Shown here: one piece after another, positions 39,645 to 48,778 of the stretch
How positions within the stretch are numbered: position 1 is the stretch's first letter
How the letters are laid out: each line of letters opens with the position of its first letter
NCBI GenBank assembly: GCA_026929865.2
Contig: CM049402.1
Coordinates: 26,295,001 to 26,359,000, forward strand
Source of the DNA: Hyperoplus lanceolatus
Taxonomy: Eukaryota; Chordata; Actinopteri; Uranoscopiformes; Ammodytidae
Direction: 5' to 3'
DNA length: 64,000 bases
Made by a program: the position numbers and the translations under genes
Notes under the pieces: model-generated
The model's input: only the letters and a program-made list of their open reading frames with translations
Databases searched by the model: none
What the model was told of the DNA's origin: nothing

Positions 39645-42600
39645 ATGTCTCGTAAGAGCTCATCCAAATCAAAGCATGGTAGACGTTGTTCATTAGTATG
39701 CAGTGAAGATGACGAAAAGGGGTCAGTTCTACCTGAAATTTGTGCGGCTACAGACAGTATGTATGATTATGGAGAATTCATTGATGAGACTGATCTGTCG
39801 GAAATATACAGGGTAACTGATGAAATGATGGACTACGGTGATTGTAACGATGATCGTGATATTTCAGATATACACAGGCTCACGGATCAATTGCATGATG
39901 TTGTTGGTGACAGTGAGGATTGGTCGGAGGGGTTTCAAAACCTTTCAGAGGATAGAGAACAATGGAATGAATGTGCTCCTGAATCATACAGATACTCAGA
40001 TCAATGTGATGCAGATTGGATAGACGATTGGAGCCGTGAAGATAGCCTAGAAGTATTGCATGATATGGGTATACTCAAAGCCTCTGAACAAATAAATGTA
40101 GAATCGTCAGACTCTAGACAAAATACACAGGAATCTGCACCGGGAAACATAGCATCACACCAGGAATGTAATATCATTTGTCAAAATGTTAACAATCAAT
40201 TTAGCCCTGAATTGAATGAGCGCATACAGAGAGCGGGGGGAGCGCAACAATTTAAGATAACTGAACGGCGCAAATTCAATGGTGTTGAAATTCGGCAGCG
40301 TATTGACTTAAGAAATATTAGCATGGAGAATTTGGGGTCTGCATTAACTACTCTCAGAAGTCAGTTAACTGAGATTGTCAGTTTTTCAACTAGTGTAACT
40401 TCCCCGGATGGGGTTCTAAACGTTGTTTTAAGAGGGCCATCAATGTCCAGTGATGTCTGTGCGTTATTAAACACAAACAATAACGATAATGCGGAAGCCT
40501 TTATGGCACAAATTGAGCAAGTCATGCAGAGTAACAGTAAAATGATTTCGGACGATTCCCTTGAATTTATTGTAACTGGAGCTTTAAACAGACGGGGAGG
40601 GGCTAGGCGCAAACTAGGAAGTGTTCCTTATGACCATATCATAAGTAAAAAAGCGGCGTGCCTCTACAACCCTGCAAACAGTGAAAACATGTTGTGCTTT
40701 TCAATATGCCTAGCAAAGCATAAGCATCCTGACTTGCCCGAGAGCCAAATTGAAAAAGAGGGCCAACAGATACATGAGCGTACAGGATTGTCTCTCGATC
40801 ACAAAGTTTCATTCACAGATGTATCTAAATTTGAGCAACTCTTGAATGTTAAAATCATTGTATTTTATCATAATGAAGGGACTAAGCAACTGGACATGTT
40901 TCAGAACAGTGAACAACCTCATGCCGAGACAGTATGGATGTATCTGCACGACGATCATTATTATATGATAAAGAATAAAACAGGTTTCTTTGGGAGCTCG
41001 TATATGTGTGAGTTCTGTTACAGAGGCTACAGTAGTAAAGCTTTCCATGAATGTAAATATTCATGTAACGTATGTCTGTCTGGAGAATGCTACGAAAGAC
41101 GGGGTCCCCGCACTATAAAGTGTCCAGATTGTCACCGTTTATGCAAGTCCGACTTCTGTTTAAACAAACACAAGCAAGTAGTTACAGCCACAAAACACTG
41201 TAAAGAATATACGCCATGCAATCGCACAAAATACTGCAACGACTGTGGTCGGCTGTATAGTGTGAGTAAAAATCCAAAATCTGGGGGGCACAAGTGTTTG
41301 AAAGGCAACTGTGAGCATTGCGGCGAAATGCTTATTTCGGACGTTGAGCATAAATGTTTCATACAGCCTCAAAAATCAACCAACCCCCAAAATAAATATG
41401 TCTTTTATGATTTTGAAACAAAGACAAATGATAATAAACATGAGGCAAATTTCGTATGCGCTATTGACTTCGAAAACAAAAAGTGGTACGCCTCTGGACC
41501 TTCGTGTGTCGATCTCTTTGTCAAAAAATACAGAAAGCCAAAATACAAGAACTATACATTCATAGCTCACAATGCTTCAGGATTTGACAATTATATCATG
41601 TTGGACTACTTCACTAAACAGGGTATTACACCACGATTAACTATGCGAGGTAGCAAAGTTCTGCTAATGTATGACACCACATACAAACAAAGGTGGCTGG
41701 ACTCTTACAGTTTCATGCCTATGAGACTAGCAAGCACTCCTGCGGCATTAGGATTCGAAGATGCCAAAAAGGGGTATTTCCCACACATGTTCAACATTGA
41801 TGAGAATAATGACTATAAAGGATCCTACCCCGAGCCTCATTTTTATGGCTATGATAATATGTCAGAAAAAGATAAACAGGATTTCATGCAGTGGTATAGT
41901 GAAGCGTCGAAGGGGGAGTTTGACTTCCAGTTTCAGCTTCGATCATATGGAATCAATGATGTTGTGGTCTTACGAAAAGCTTGCATGACCTACCGCGAGG
42001 CATTCATAGAGTGTACAGATTTAGACCCTTTTGAATATACAACACTTGCATCTTGTTGTATGGCTGTGTTCAAAACCAAGTTTTTGCCTCCCAACACATT
42101 GGCTTTGACTCATGAGAATGCTTATACTACGCAGCATAAGGCCTATTCTAATGTATCAATACAGTGGCTAGAATATGAGTCTTTCATACACAATGTAGAG
42201 ATTAAACACGCTCTCAATCACGGTGAAGAACGGTTTGGGCCCTTTCATGTTGATGGGTTTTGTGAGCAAGACCGTAAGGCTTACGAGTTTGCAGGGTGCT
42301 TTTGGCACGGTTGCCCGAAGTGTTACAACCCAGGACATAAAAATTCTGTAAACAATATAGGATTTGGAGTTCTCTACAGGCAGTTTGTGGAAAAAATAAG
42401 ATGTCTAAGACTTACCCATAAGCTCAATGTTAAGGTGGTGTGGGAGTGTGAGTGGGGCTTAGCCAAAAAAAATGACATGAGATTGCAGGAATTTTTGAAA
42501 AGTTACGATGCCCCTGAACGTCTCAACCCACGACAAGCCCTGTTTGGAGGTCGAACCAACGCATACAAACTCCACCACAAAGTAACCGGGGGTGAAAAAA

Positions 42601-43877
42601 TACTCTACTATGACTTTACCTCTCTATACCCCACGGTACAGGCGCACAAAGACTATCCGATTGGACACCCTGAAATAATCATTAGTGATTTTGAGCCCCT
42701 AGAAAATTACTTTGGTCTGATTAAATGTACAGTGCTGCCTCCACGAGGTTTGTACCATCCTGTGCTTCCATACAGGTGTCATGATAGGCTAATGTTTCCA
42801 TTGTGTCGAACATGTACAGAGAATAGAAATCAGGACAGTAACTGTATGCACTCAGATATTGAACGTTCTCTGTCTGGAACATGGGTCAGTTTCGAGTTGC
42901 AAAAAGCAATAGAAAAGGGTTATATTGTAACCAATATTGACGAAGTGTGGCATTTCGCAGAAAAAAGCGATAACCTCTTCAAAGAATATGTAAAGACATT
43001 CTTAAAGCGAAAACAGGAGGCTTCGGGTTACCCGAGTTTTGCAAAAGATGATCAAACAAAAGCGAAATACATCCAGGATTACTATGAAAAGGAGGGTATT
43101 CGTTTGAATCAGGAAAAAATTTCAGTCAACAAGGCTGTGCGTAGCATTAACAAGCTATTGCTGAATTCGCTGTGGGGGCGTTTTTCAATGCGTGAAAATC
43201 AGGCTTCATGCGAGCTAGTGACAGATCCCGAGCGTTTTGCCCGATACATGTTTAGCGATCAGTATGATGTCAGACAGTTTACATTTGTAAATGATCAAGT
43301 GGCTCTAGTTCAATGGAGACATGCAAATGCCCAGGCATCTAAGACCAAAAATATTAACATATTTATTGGTGCAATGACAACAGCATATGCACGGATGATG
43401 CTGTATGATCTTATGGACAAGCTTGGGGAAAGATGTATTTATTCTGATACAGACAGTGTTGTTTTTGTCTCAAGAGAAGGTGATTGGACACCTGAGACAG
43501 GACCCTTTTTAGGGGACCTAACAGACGAGATTAATGGAGACACCGGAGAGAGCGATTACATTGTGGAGTTTGTGTCAGGAGGGCCAAAGTGCTATGCTTA
43601 CCGGACACTGAGTAACAAGACACAGATAAAATGTAAAGGTATCACTCTGAATGCTCATAATGCATCCATTGTCACCCATGAGTCCTTAGTAGATCTAGTT
43701 GACGAGTTTGTGAGACATGGCGATGCACCGCAAAATCTAATGACGAGATCAGACACTATAGTGAGAAATAAGAAGAAGTTCGAACTTAAAAACAAAACAG
43801 TCAGAAAAAAATTTCAAGTGGTTTACACTAAACGAAGGGTCTTTGAGGATTTTACCACATTACCTTATGGTTATTGA
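39645..43877 (+). CDS. polB: Family B DNA polymerase, protein-primed (Maverick type)
   Basis: ATG at 39645 (MSRKSSSK) gives 1410 aa. A GTG 12 bases upstream is in frame, but ATG is the better start. Order: acidic leader (about 1-200); conserved Maverick N-terminal region (about 200-450); a Cys/His-rich zinc-binding block (about 455-572); a 3-5 exonuclease with D589/E591 (DFE), N643-F647-D648 and Y768-x3-D772; an inserted domain with GCFWHGC (884-890) and VWECEW (932-937); polymerase motif A (D990, SLYP 993-996), motif B (N1169 to G1178, NSLWG) and motif C (YSDTDS, D1268/D1270). All catalytic residues are present and no frame break is seen, so it looks functional. It would replicate the linear genome from a protein primer. 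The first 419 codons are repeated in the right arm. Confidence 0.93.
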   Translation: MSRKSSSKSKHGRRCSLVCSEDDEKGSVLPEICAATDSMYDYGEFIDETDLSEIYRVTDEMMDYGDCNDDRDISDIHRLTDQLHDVVGDSEDWSEGFQNLSEDREQWNECAPESYRYSDQCDADWIDDWSREDSLEVLHDMGILKASEQINVESSDSRQNTQESAPGNIASHQECNIICQNVNNQFSPELNERIQRAGGAQQFKITERRKFNGVEIRQRIDLRNISMENLGSALTTLRSQLTEIVSFSTSVTSPDGVLNVVLRGPSMSSDVCALLNTNNNDNAEAFMAQIEQVMQSNSKMISDDSLEFIVTGALNRRGGARRKLGSVPYDHIISKKAACLYNPANSENMLCFSICLAKHKHPDLPESQIEKEGQQIHERTGLSLDHKVSFTDVSKFEQLLNVKIIVFYHNEGTKQLDMFQNSEQPHAETVWMYLHDDHYYMIKNKTGFFGSSYMCEFCYRGYSSKAFHECKYSCNVCLSGECYERRGPRTIKCPDCHRLCKSDFCLNKHKQVVTATKHCKEYTPCNRTKYCNDCGRLYSVSKNPKSGGHKCLKGNCEHCGEMLISDVEHKCFIQPQKSTNPQNKYVFYDFETKTNDNKHEANFVCAIDFENKKWYASGPSCVDLFVKKYRKPKYKNYTFIAHNASGFDNYIMLDYFTKQGITPRLTMRGSKVLLMYDTTYKQRWLDSYSFMPMRLASTPAALGFEDAKKGYFPHMFNIDENNDYKGSYPEPHFYGYDNMSEKDKQDFMQWYSEASKGEFDFQFQLRSYGINDVVVLRKACMTYREAFIECTDLDPFEYTTLASCCMAVFKTKFLPPNTLALTHENAYTTQHKAYSNVSIQWLEYESFIHNVEIKHALNHGEERFGPFHVDGFCEQDRKAYEFAGCFWHGCPKCYNPGHKNSVNNIGFGVLYRQFVEKIRCLRLTHKLNVKVVWECEWGLAKKNDMRLQEFLKSYDAPERLNPRQALFGGRTNAYKLHHKVTGGEKILYYDFTSLYPTVQAHKDYPIGHPEIIISDFEPLENYFGLIKCTVLPPRGLYHPVLPYRCHDRLMFPLCRTCTENRNQDSNCMHSDIERSLSGTWVSFELQKAIEKGYIVTNIDEVWHFAEKSDNLFKEYVKTFLKRKQEASGYPSFAKDDQTKAKYIQDYYEKEGIRLNQEKISVNKAVRSINKLLLNSLWGRFSMRENQASCELVTDPERFARYMFSDQYDVRQFTFVNDQVALVQWRHANAQASKTKNINIFIGAMTTAYARMMLYDLMDKLGERCIYSDTDSVVFVSREGDWTPETGPFLGDLTDEINGDTGESDYIVEFVSGGPKCYAYRTLSNKTQIKCKGITLNAHNASIVTHESLVDLVDEFVRHGDAPQNLMTRSDTIVRNKKKFELKNKTVRKKFQVVYTKRRVFEDFTTLPYGY

Positions 43878-43908
43878 AAAAAAAAAAAAAAAAAAAGAAG
43901 GAAAAAAT
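43878..43908 (+). promoter_or_regulatory. Intergenic A-tract between polB and ATPase
   Basis: Only 31 bases separate the polB stop from the ATPase ATG, and 20 of them are an unbroken A run starting right after TTATTG. The run could affect transcription or translation of the next gene or be a slippage site. No other signal is visible. Confidence 0.5.
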
Positions 43909-44577
43909 ATGTCTATCAGAGAATTGGGATCATTTGACTGTAGACTCCAACACCCCTTTAGTCTTATTGTTTCAGGACCTTCAAATAGTGGTAAAACGTA
44001 TTTTGTCAAATTGTTATTAGAACATGCAGAGAGATTGATTTCTAAAAACATTGACAATATTGTATATATTTATTCATGCTGGCAACCATTGTATGATGAT
44101 TTACTCAAAATTCGAAATGTTAATTTTGTTGAAGGTTTGCCTCTATCTCTATGTGATGATTCTCTGCTTCCTGTACATAAAAACAATCTGTTGATTATTG
44201 ATGACTTAATGAATGATGCAAGTAAAAATATTGAGGTTCAGAATGTTTTTACAAAATATGTACATCATAGGAACTTGAGTTGCTTGTATTTGGTGCAGAA
44301 TTTGTTCATGCAGGGTAAATCCAGTAGAACAATCAGTCTGAACACTAATTATCTAATTTTGTTTAAAAACCCTCGAGATAAATATCAGGTCATGTTGATG
44401 GGTAGACAAATGTTTCCTGGCAAGAGTAAATTTTTTATGGAATGTTTTGATGATGCAACAAGTGTTCCTTATGGGTATCTAATGATTGATTATAAAGCCA
44501 AGACACCTGATAATCTCCGTCTCAGAACGGATCTGCTGTCAAACTATCCTGTTGTGTATGTTCCGAAAAGCAAATAA
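43909..44577 (+). CDS. Packaging-type ATPase (FtsK/HerA-like, Maverick)
   Basis: 222 aa from ATG 43909 (MSIRELGSF). An upstream in-frame start overlapping polB would add a lysine-run leader and is unlikely. Walker A GPSNSGKT is at residues 23-30 and Walker B LLIIDDLM at 94-101. A later N-L-F/sensor-like region (LVQNLFMQGKSSRTISLN) matches the A32-like genome-packaging ATPases of Mavericks, adintoviruses and related viruses. In those viruses it pumps DNA into preformed capsids. Here no capsid gene remains in the element, so the protein has no obvious job unless a helper virus supplies particles. The length is normal and the frame is intact. Confidence 0.88.
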   Translation: MSIRELGSFDCRLQHPFSLIVSGPSNSGKTYFVKLLLEHAERLISKNIDNIVYIYSCWQPLYDDLLKIRNVNFVEGLPLSLCDDSLLPVHKNNLLIIDDLMNDASKNIEVQNVFTKYVHHRNLSCLYLVQNLFMQGKSSRTISLNTNYLILFKNPRDKYQVMLMGRQMFPGKSKFFMECFDDATSVPYGYLMIDYKAKTPDNLRLRTDLLSNYPVVYVPKSK

Positions 44578-44581
44578 AAAC

Positions 44582-44917
44582 ATGTCTGAACGTGTACGAA
44601 GAAACTTGTCTTTATTAAAAAAACTCCATGACGCTTCTCCTTCTAAGAGGAGGGATCTTATCAAACATGCAACTGCAGACTTGTTATTAGCAATATGTGA
44701 AGTAGCATTCAACGTTTTAAAAGGCAAAGTGCCTTTAACAACATCACAGTATCAAAAACTGAAGAAAAAGAAGGCGGGGATTATTCTATTGGCTGATAAA
44801 AAGGTGTGTGTATCCAGAAAAAAAAAGAGAATGATGAATCAATCTGGAGGATTCCTTCTACCTCTGCTGAGTATAGCGGTGCCGTTTATCTCAAGTCTAA
44901 TCACATCGAGAAGATAA
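44582..44917 (+). CDS. Small basic protein with hydrophobic C-terminal segment (Maverick core-like)
   Basis: 111 aa from ATG 44582, four bases after the ATPase stop (TAA AAAC ATG). It has a basic N-terminal half with KRRDLIKHATADLLLA, two lysine/arginine clusters (KLKKKKAG; SRKKKRMM) and a closing glycine-rich hydrophobic stretch (SGGFLLPLLSIAVPFIS). Proteins with this layout recur in Mavericks and adintoviruses and have been compared with adenoviral small core protein X. The basic parts suggest DNA binding and the tail suggests membrane or capsid contact. The exact role is not established. The frame is intact. Confidence 0.7.
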   Translation: MSERVRRNLSLLKKLHDASPSKRRDLIKHATADLLLAICEVAFNVLKGKVPLTTSQYQKLKKKKAGIILLADKKVCVSRKKKRMMNQSGGFLLPLLSIAVPFISSLITSRR

Positions 44918-44926
44918 CAGACTAAT

Positions 44927-45220
44927 ATGGAGTTTGCTCAAAAAATGATTCTTGTACCGCAAGAGCAACTTGATGTTTTAAGAAGACCGTCTGAACACAA
45001 ATCTATACGTGAATCTGTGGAAAATGAGCTTGATCGGTCCATTAAAGATATATTGGATCAGAAAACTGAAGACATACACGAAAAAGCCAATAAATACTCA
45101 AAAGCATTACAGAGATTTCTCACGATGAAACATGTCCAGTTGCTTAGTCCCTTCATTATGATAAAATACAATGATTTTAACATTCAAGAGTTGCTCAAAT
45201 TTAGATACATCTGTGAATGA
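44927..45220 (+). pseudogene. Truncated small Maverick protein fused to antisense polB
   Basis: ATG 44927 opens MEFAQKMILVPQEQLD, a start seen in a family of small helical Maverick proteins of unknown function. The genuine part is about 66 codons and E/K/D-rich, probably helical. At codon 67 (45126) the sequence switches to the inverted arm, so the remaining 31 codons are antisense polB with no meaning. In complete elements more genes, including the capsid module, would be expected after this one. The fusion pinpoints the rearrangement. Confidence 0.7.
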
Positions 45221-46384
45221 AACTTTGTGATCGAGAGACAATCCTGTACGCTCATGTATCTGTTGGCCCTCTTTTTCAATTTGGCTCTCGGGCAAGTCAG
45301 GATGCTTATGCTTTGCTAGGCATATTGAAAAGCACAACATGTTTTCACTGTTTGCAGGGTTGTAGAGGCACGCCGCTTTTTTACTTATGATATGGTCATA
45401 AGGAACACTTCCTAGTTTGCGCCTAGCCCCTCCCCGTCTGTTTAAAGCTCCAGTTACAATAAATTCAAGGGAATCGTCCGAAATCATTTTACTGTTACTC
45501 TGCATGACTTGCTCAATTTGTGCCATAAAGGCTTCCGCATTATCGTTATTGTTTGTGTTTAATAACGCACAGACATCACTGGACATTGATGGCCCTCTTA
45601 AAACAACGTTTAGAACCCCATCCGGGGAAGTTACACTAGTTGAAAAACTGACAATCTCAGTTAACTGACTTCTGAGAGTAGTTAATGCAGACCCCAAATT
45701 CTCCATGCTAATATTTCTTAAGTCAATACGCTGCCGAATTTCAACACCATTGAATTTGCGCCGTTCAGTTATCTTAAATTGTTGCGCTCCCCCCGCTCTC
45801 TGTATGCGCTCATTCAATTCAGGGCTAAATTGATTGTTAACATTTTGACAAATGATATTACATTCCTGGTGTGATGCTATGTTTCCCGGTGCAGATTCCT
45901 GTGTATTTTGTCTAGAGTCTGACGATTCTACATTTATTTGTTCAGAGGCTTTGAGTATACCCATATCATGCAATACTTCTAGGCTATCTTCACGGCTCCA
46001 ATCGTCTATCCAATCTGCATCACATTGATCTGAGTATCTGTATGATTCAGGAGCACATTCATTCCATTGTTCTCTATCCTCTGAAAGGTTTTGAAACCCC
46101 TCCGACCAATCCTCACTGTCACCAACAACATCATGCAATTGATCCGTGAGCCTGTGTATATCTGAAATATCACGATCATCGTTACAATCACCGTAGTCCA
46201 TCATTTCATCAGTTACCCTGTATATTTCCGACAGATCAGTCTCATCAATGAATTCTCCATAATCATACATACTGTCTGTAGCCGCACAAATTTCAGGTAG
46301 AACTGACCCCTTTTCGTCATCTTCACTGCATACTAATGAACAACGTCTACCATGCTTTGATTTGGATGAGCTCTTACGAGACAT
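45107..46384 (-). pseudogene. Truncated polB copy in right arm (N-terminal 419 codons)
   Basis: A minus-strand frame from ATG 46384, identical at protein level to residues 1-419 of the complete polymerase. It then runs six codons (HREKSL) into the unique centre before a stop. It has the acidic leader and N-terminal Maverick region but none of the zinc block, exonuclease or polymerase motifs. If expressed it would give a 425 aa protein that could compete for partners of the full enzyme, which is speculation. There are no frame breaks before the junction. Confidence 0.88.
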
Positions 46385-46445
46385 CGTTAAGACCACTAGA
46401 ATATAATGACGATATCAGACCACGGCCCCCCTAAATAAGCTAATA

Positions 46446-47698
46446 TTACTTTCTTGAGAGTAATTTTGCTAACATTGTTTTGATTTCTCTGTTTTCTGTA
46501 TTATGTTGTGCTAACATCCTTTTAAGTTGACCAACCTCTTTTAGAGTTTCCTCTGCCTTCCTAGCTTGACCATATTGAACCTTAGCCTGTCTCAAATTGT
46601 ACTTTACAATTAAGGCCTTTGTGAATCTAGAAATATGTAGCTGAGCTTTAACTCTTCTTAAAAGTCCACCATCATCATTTTCCTTATTTTTGACCACTGA
46701 TTTTTGAGTTATGTTTGTTTTTTTCACCTCTGGTTTTTGAGTGATTTTTGTCTTACTATATGATGTTGATGTATCCTGATGTCCCCTGAATCTTTTCGCA
46801 TCCCATCGCTTTAGATGTTCATCGTTCCATAAGTTGACCTCCTCATCGACACCGTAGATTCCTCCCCGGGGCTGTGAAATGGCTGCTCCCACGTAGCTCA
46901 ATGTTTTAGATGTGCTAGGGCCAGATGCTGGTACCTTGTCTCTGCTGTTAGACGTATCTGTTTTAAAAAATAAAATAAAAACACAAATAGCATATTGATA
47001 TATTGCTGTAACATTTAAGAATGCACTAATATATATATTTTGTGATACATACTTAATGTTGTCACGGAGTTGTATTTACCTCTTGGCCTGGATTTGGCGG
47101 GTGAATTAACGGCCCCCTCTCCAGATCTGAGCAATTTTTTATGGATGCTAGGTTTAAACGCTATCGGCTTGTAGTAATCGTTAGAACCATCTGGTTTAAA
47201 AAATTAAAAAACACAAAACAAACATATCCTAGATCAGTATAAATATTACATCAGCACTTAAGAATGTAATATTGTTTGTAATTTGTAGTTTCTCTTACTT
47301 GCAGGCCGCAATGCTAGCCCAAGAACCCTTCTTGGCTGTTGAGTTTTAGCGGGTGATATCGGACGATGTTCTACACATATGGCTCGCGACGGCTCGTCAA
47401 ACAGACATACAGCATCTATACCAAATTATGATTGTGCATTTAATTTTAAGAAATACATTGAAGAAACATCTTAAATATATACGCATTAACAATAATGAAC
47501 CATTTAGATACCTGTAATGTTAGCTCTCCCTGTCTCTCCGAGGGAATTAACATTCAGTGTAGATGTAGTCCATTTGGTCTGAGCTGTGTAGAAAAACTAG
47601 CACATTTTAGGAGAAATAAGTTGCAGGAAAGAACAGAGAAGTAGAAACACTTATAACAAATATAAACATCATATCAACTCACCATGAATTAGGGGCAT
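46446..47698 (-). CDS. Second copy of the five-exon spliced gene
   Basis: Predicted exons on the minus strand are 47683-47698, 47512-47583, 47299-47415, 47080-47190 and 46446-46957. All splice sites are kept. One amino-acid difference from the left copy is visible (K to R near the start of the last exon's lysine-rich part). Because both copies are intact, the gene is present in double dose and would be transcribed toward the element centre from both ends. No known domain. Confidence 0.68.
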
Positions 47699-47896
47699 CT
47701 TGTAGGCTGAAAATAAGACGTCCTCAGAGTTGTATCGTTCATCAACTGTGGCCTGACCTGGTTGAGTCTGTCAAACCCCTTGGACTCTTAAAGGCCATCC
47801 CCTCCATTGAGCAGAAAAACTAACATGTATGTGTGACCTCCTGATATCCATTCTTACATAACTTAATAGACAAGCCCTATCCCCTTTTTATATTAT

Positions 47897-47904
47897 TTTA
47901 TATA
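47897..47904 (-). promoter_or_regulatory. TATA box, right arm copy
   Basis: Mirror of the TATATAAA at 38117-38124, about 200 bp upstream of the minus-strand ATG at 47698. Confidence 0.45.
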
Positions 47905-48159
47905 GGCAACAGGGGTTTTTGACTTGGTTTATAGCATATGAGGTGTTTGTTAATAAGTGGATGCTTACATTTTAAAATACGTCAGATTTGAAATCGGTCA
48001 GGGGAGTATTTTATAAATTCATATGCTATAGAGGCTTCTATTTACCTCTTTGTGACCATATGCATACAGTTTAACACTTATATACAGAGGAATTATTTTA
48101 TTCCCCATCAACAGTTGTTAGTGTTAACGCAGAATGATAGTGGAATAGAAATACACCCT

Positions 48160-48756
48160 AACACCTAAAGCATCTGTGAACAGAAAGCTAGCATGGATGT
48201 GAAATCCAGAGTTACCCCTTTGATGTGTGAGTTGTTTAGTCCCTGACCCCTGATTAAAAGAAATTCACCTAAAGTTTCTATATAACATAAGGGTGTGAAA
48301 TCCTGAGTTACCACCTTGAAGAGGGATGGTTTGTTTAGAAGACTTTGTAAAATAAAAAAATCCCTCATTCCCACGAGTCGATAAGAATGCCCCTGATTAA
48401 ATGTATCATATAAGTATCCGTGAACACAAAGTTAGCATGTAGGTGTGGTATCCTGAGGTAACCCCTTGAAGTATTGTATATCAGACTATTTAAAAGATTT
48501 AAAAATCATTCCCGTGATTCTATATGACCCCCACCTGTATAACATAATGGGATATAAAATCCTCAGTCATCCCCCCTTGAAGAGGTGTTTTGTTTAGCAA
48601 ACTAATCATTGTGACCTCCTAAGGTACCCCACATGTATAACATAATGGGATATAAAATCCTGAGTTACCCCCCTTGAAGAGGTGTTTTGTTTTGCAAACT
48701 AATCAATGTGCCCTCCTAAGGTATCCTTTGAATTGGGGTGTTAAGGAAGTAATAAA
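48160..48756. repeat. Five subterminal iterons, right arm
   Basis: Mirror image of the array at 37265-37860, same spacing and consensus. A T-to-C difference interrupts the T run within it (near 48259). Confidence 0.68.
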
Positions 48757-48778
48757 AACAGATAAAAAAAACATTCTT

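Larger units (their letters stand above)
37233..40903 (+). repeat. Left arm of long inverted repeat
   Basis: Base 37240 pairs with 48781 and base 40903 with 45126. The match is continuous apart from a G run (about 14 at 39590-39603, 6 in the right arm) and rare substitutions, for example an A/G change altering one lysine codon near 39234. Length is about 3671 bp. Native Polinton terminal repeats are usually much shorter and do not include most of a spliced gene and the start of polB. Confidence 0.93.

Noticed and set aside
40361-41570. Antisense frames of 60-84 aa within polB
   Set aside because: Shadows of the polymerase coding sequence.
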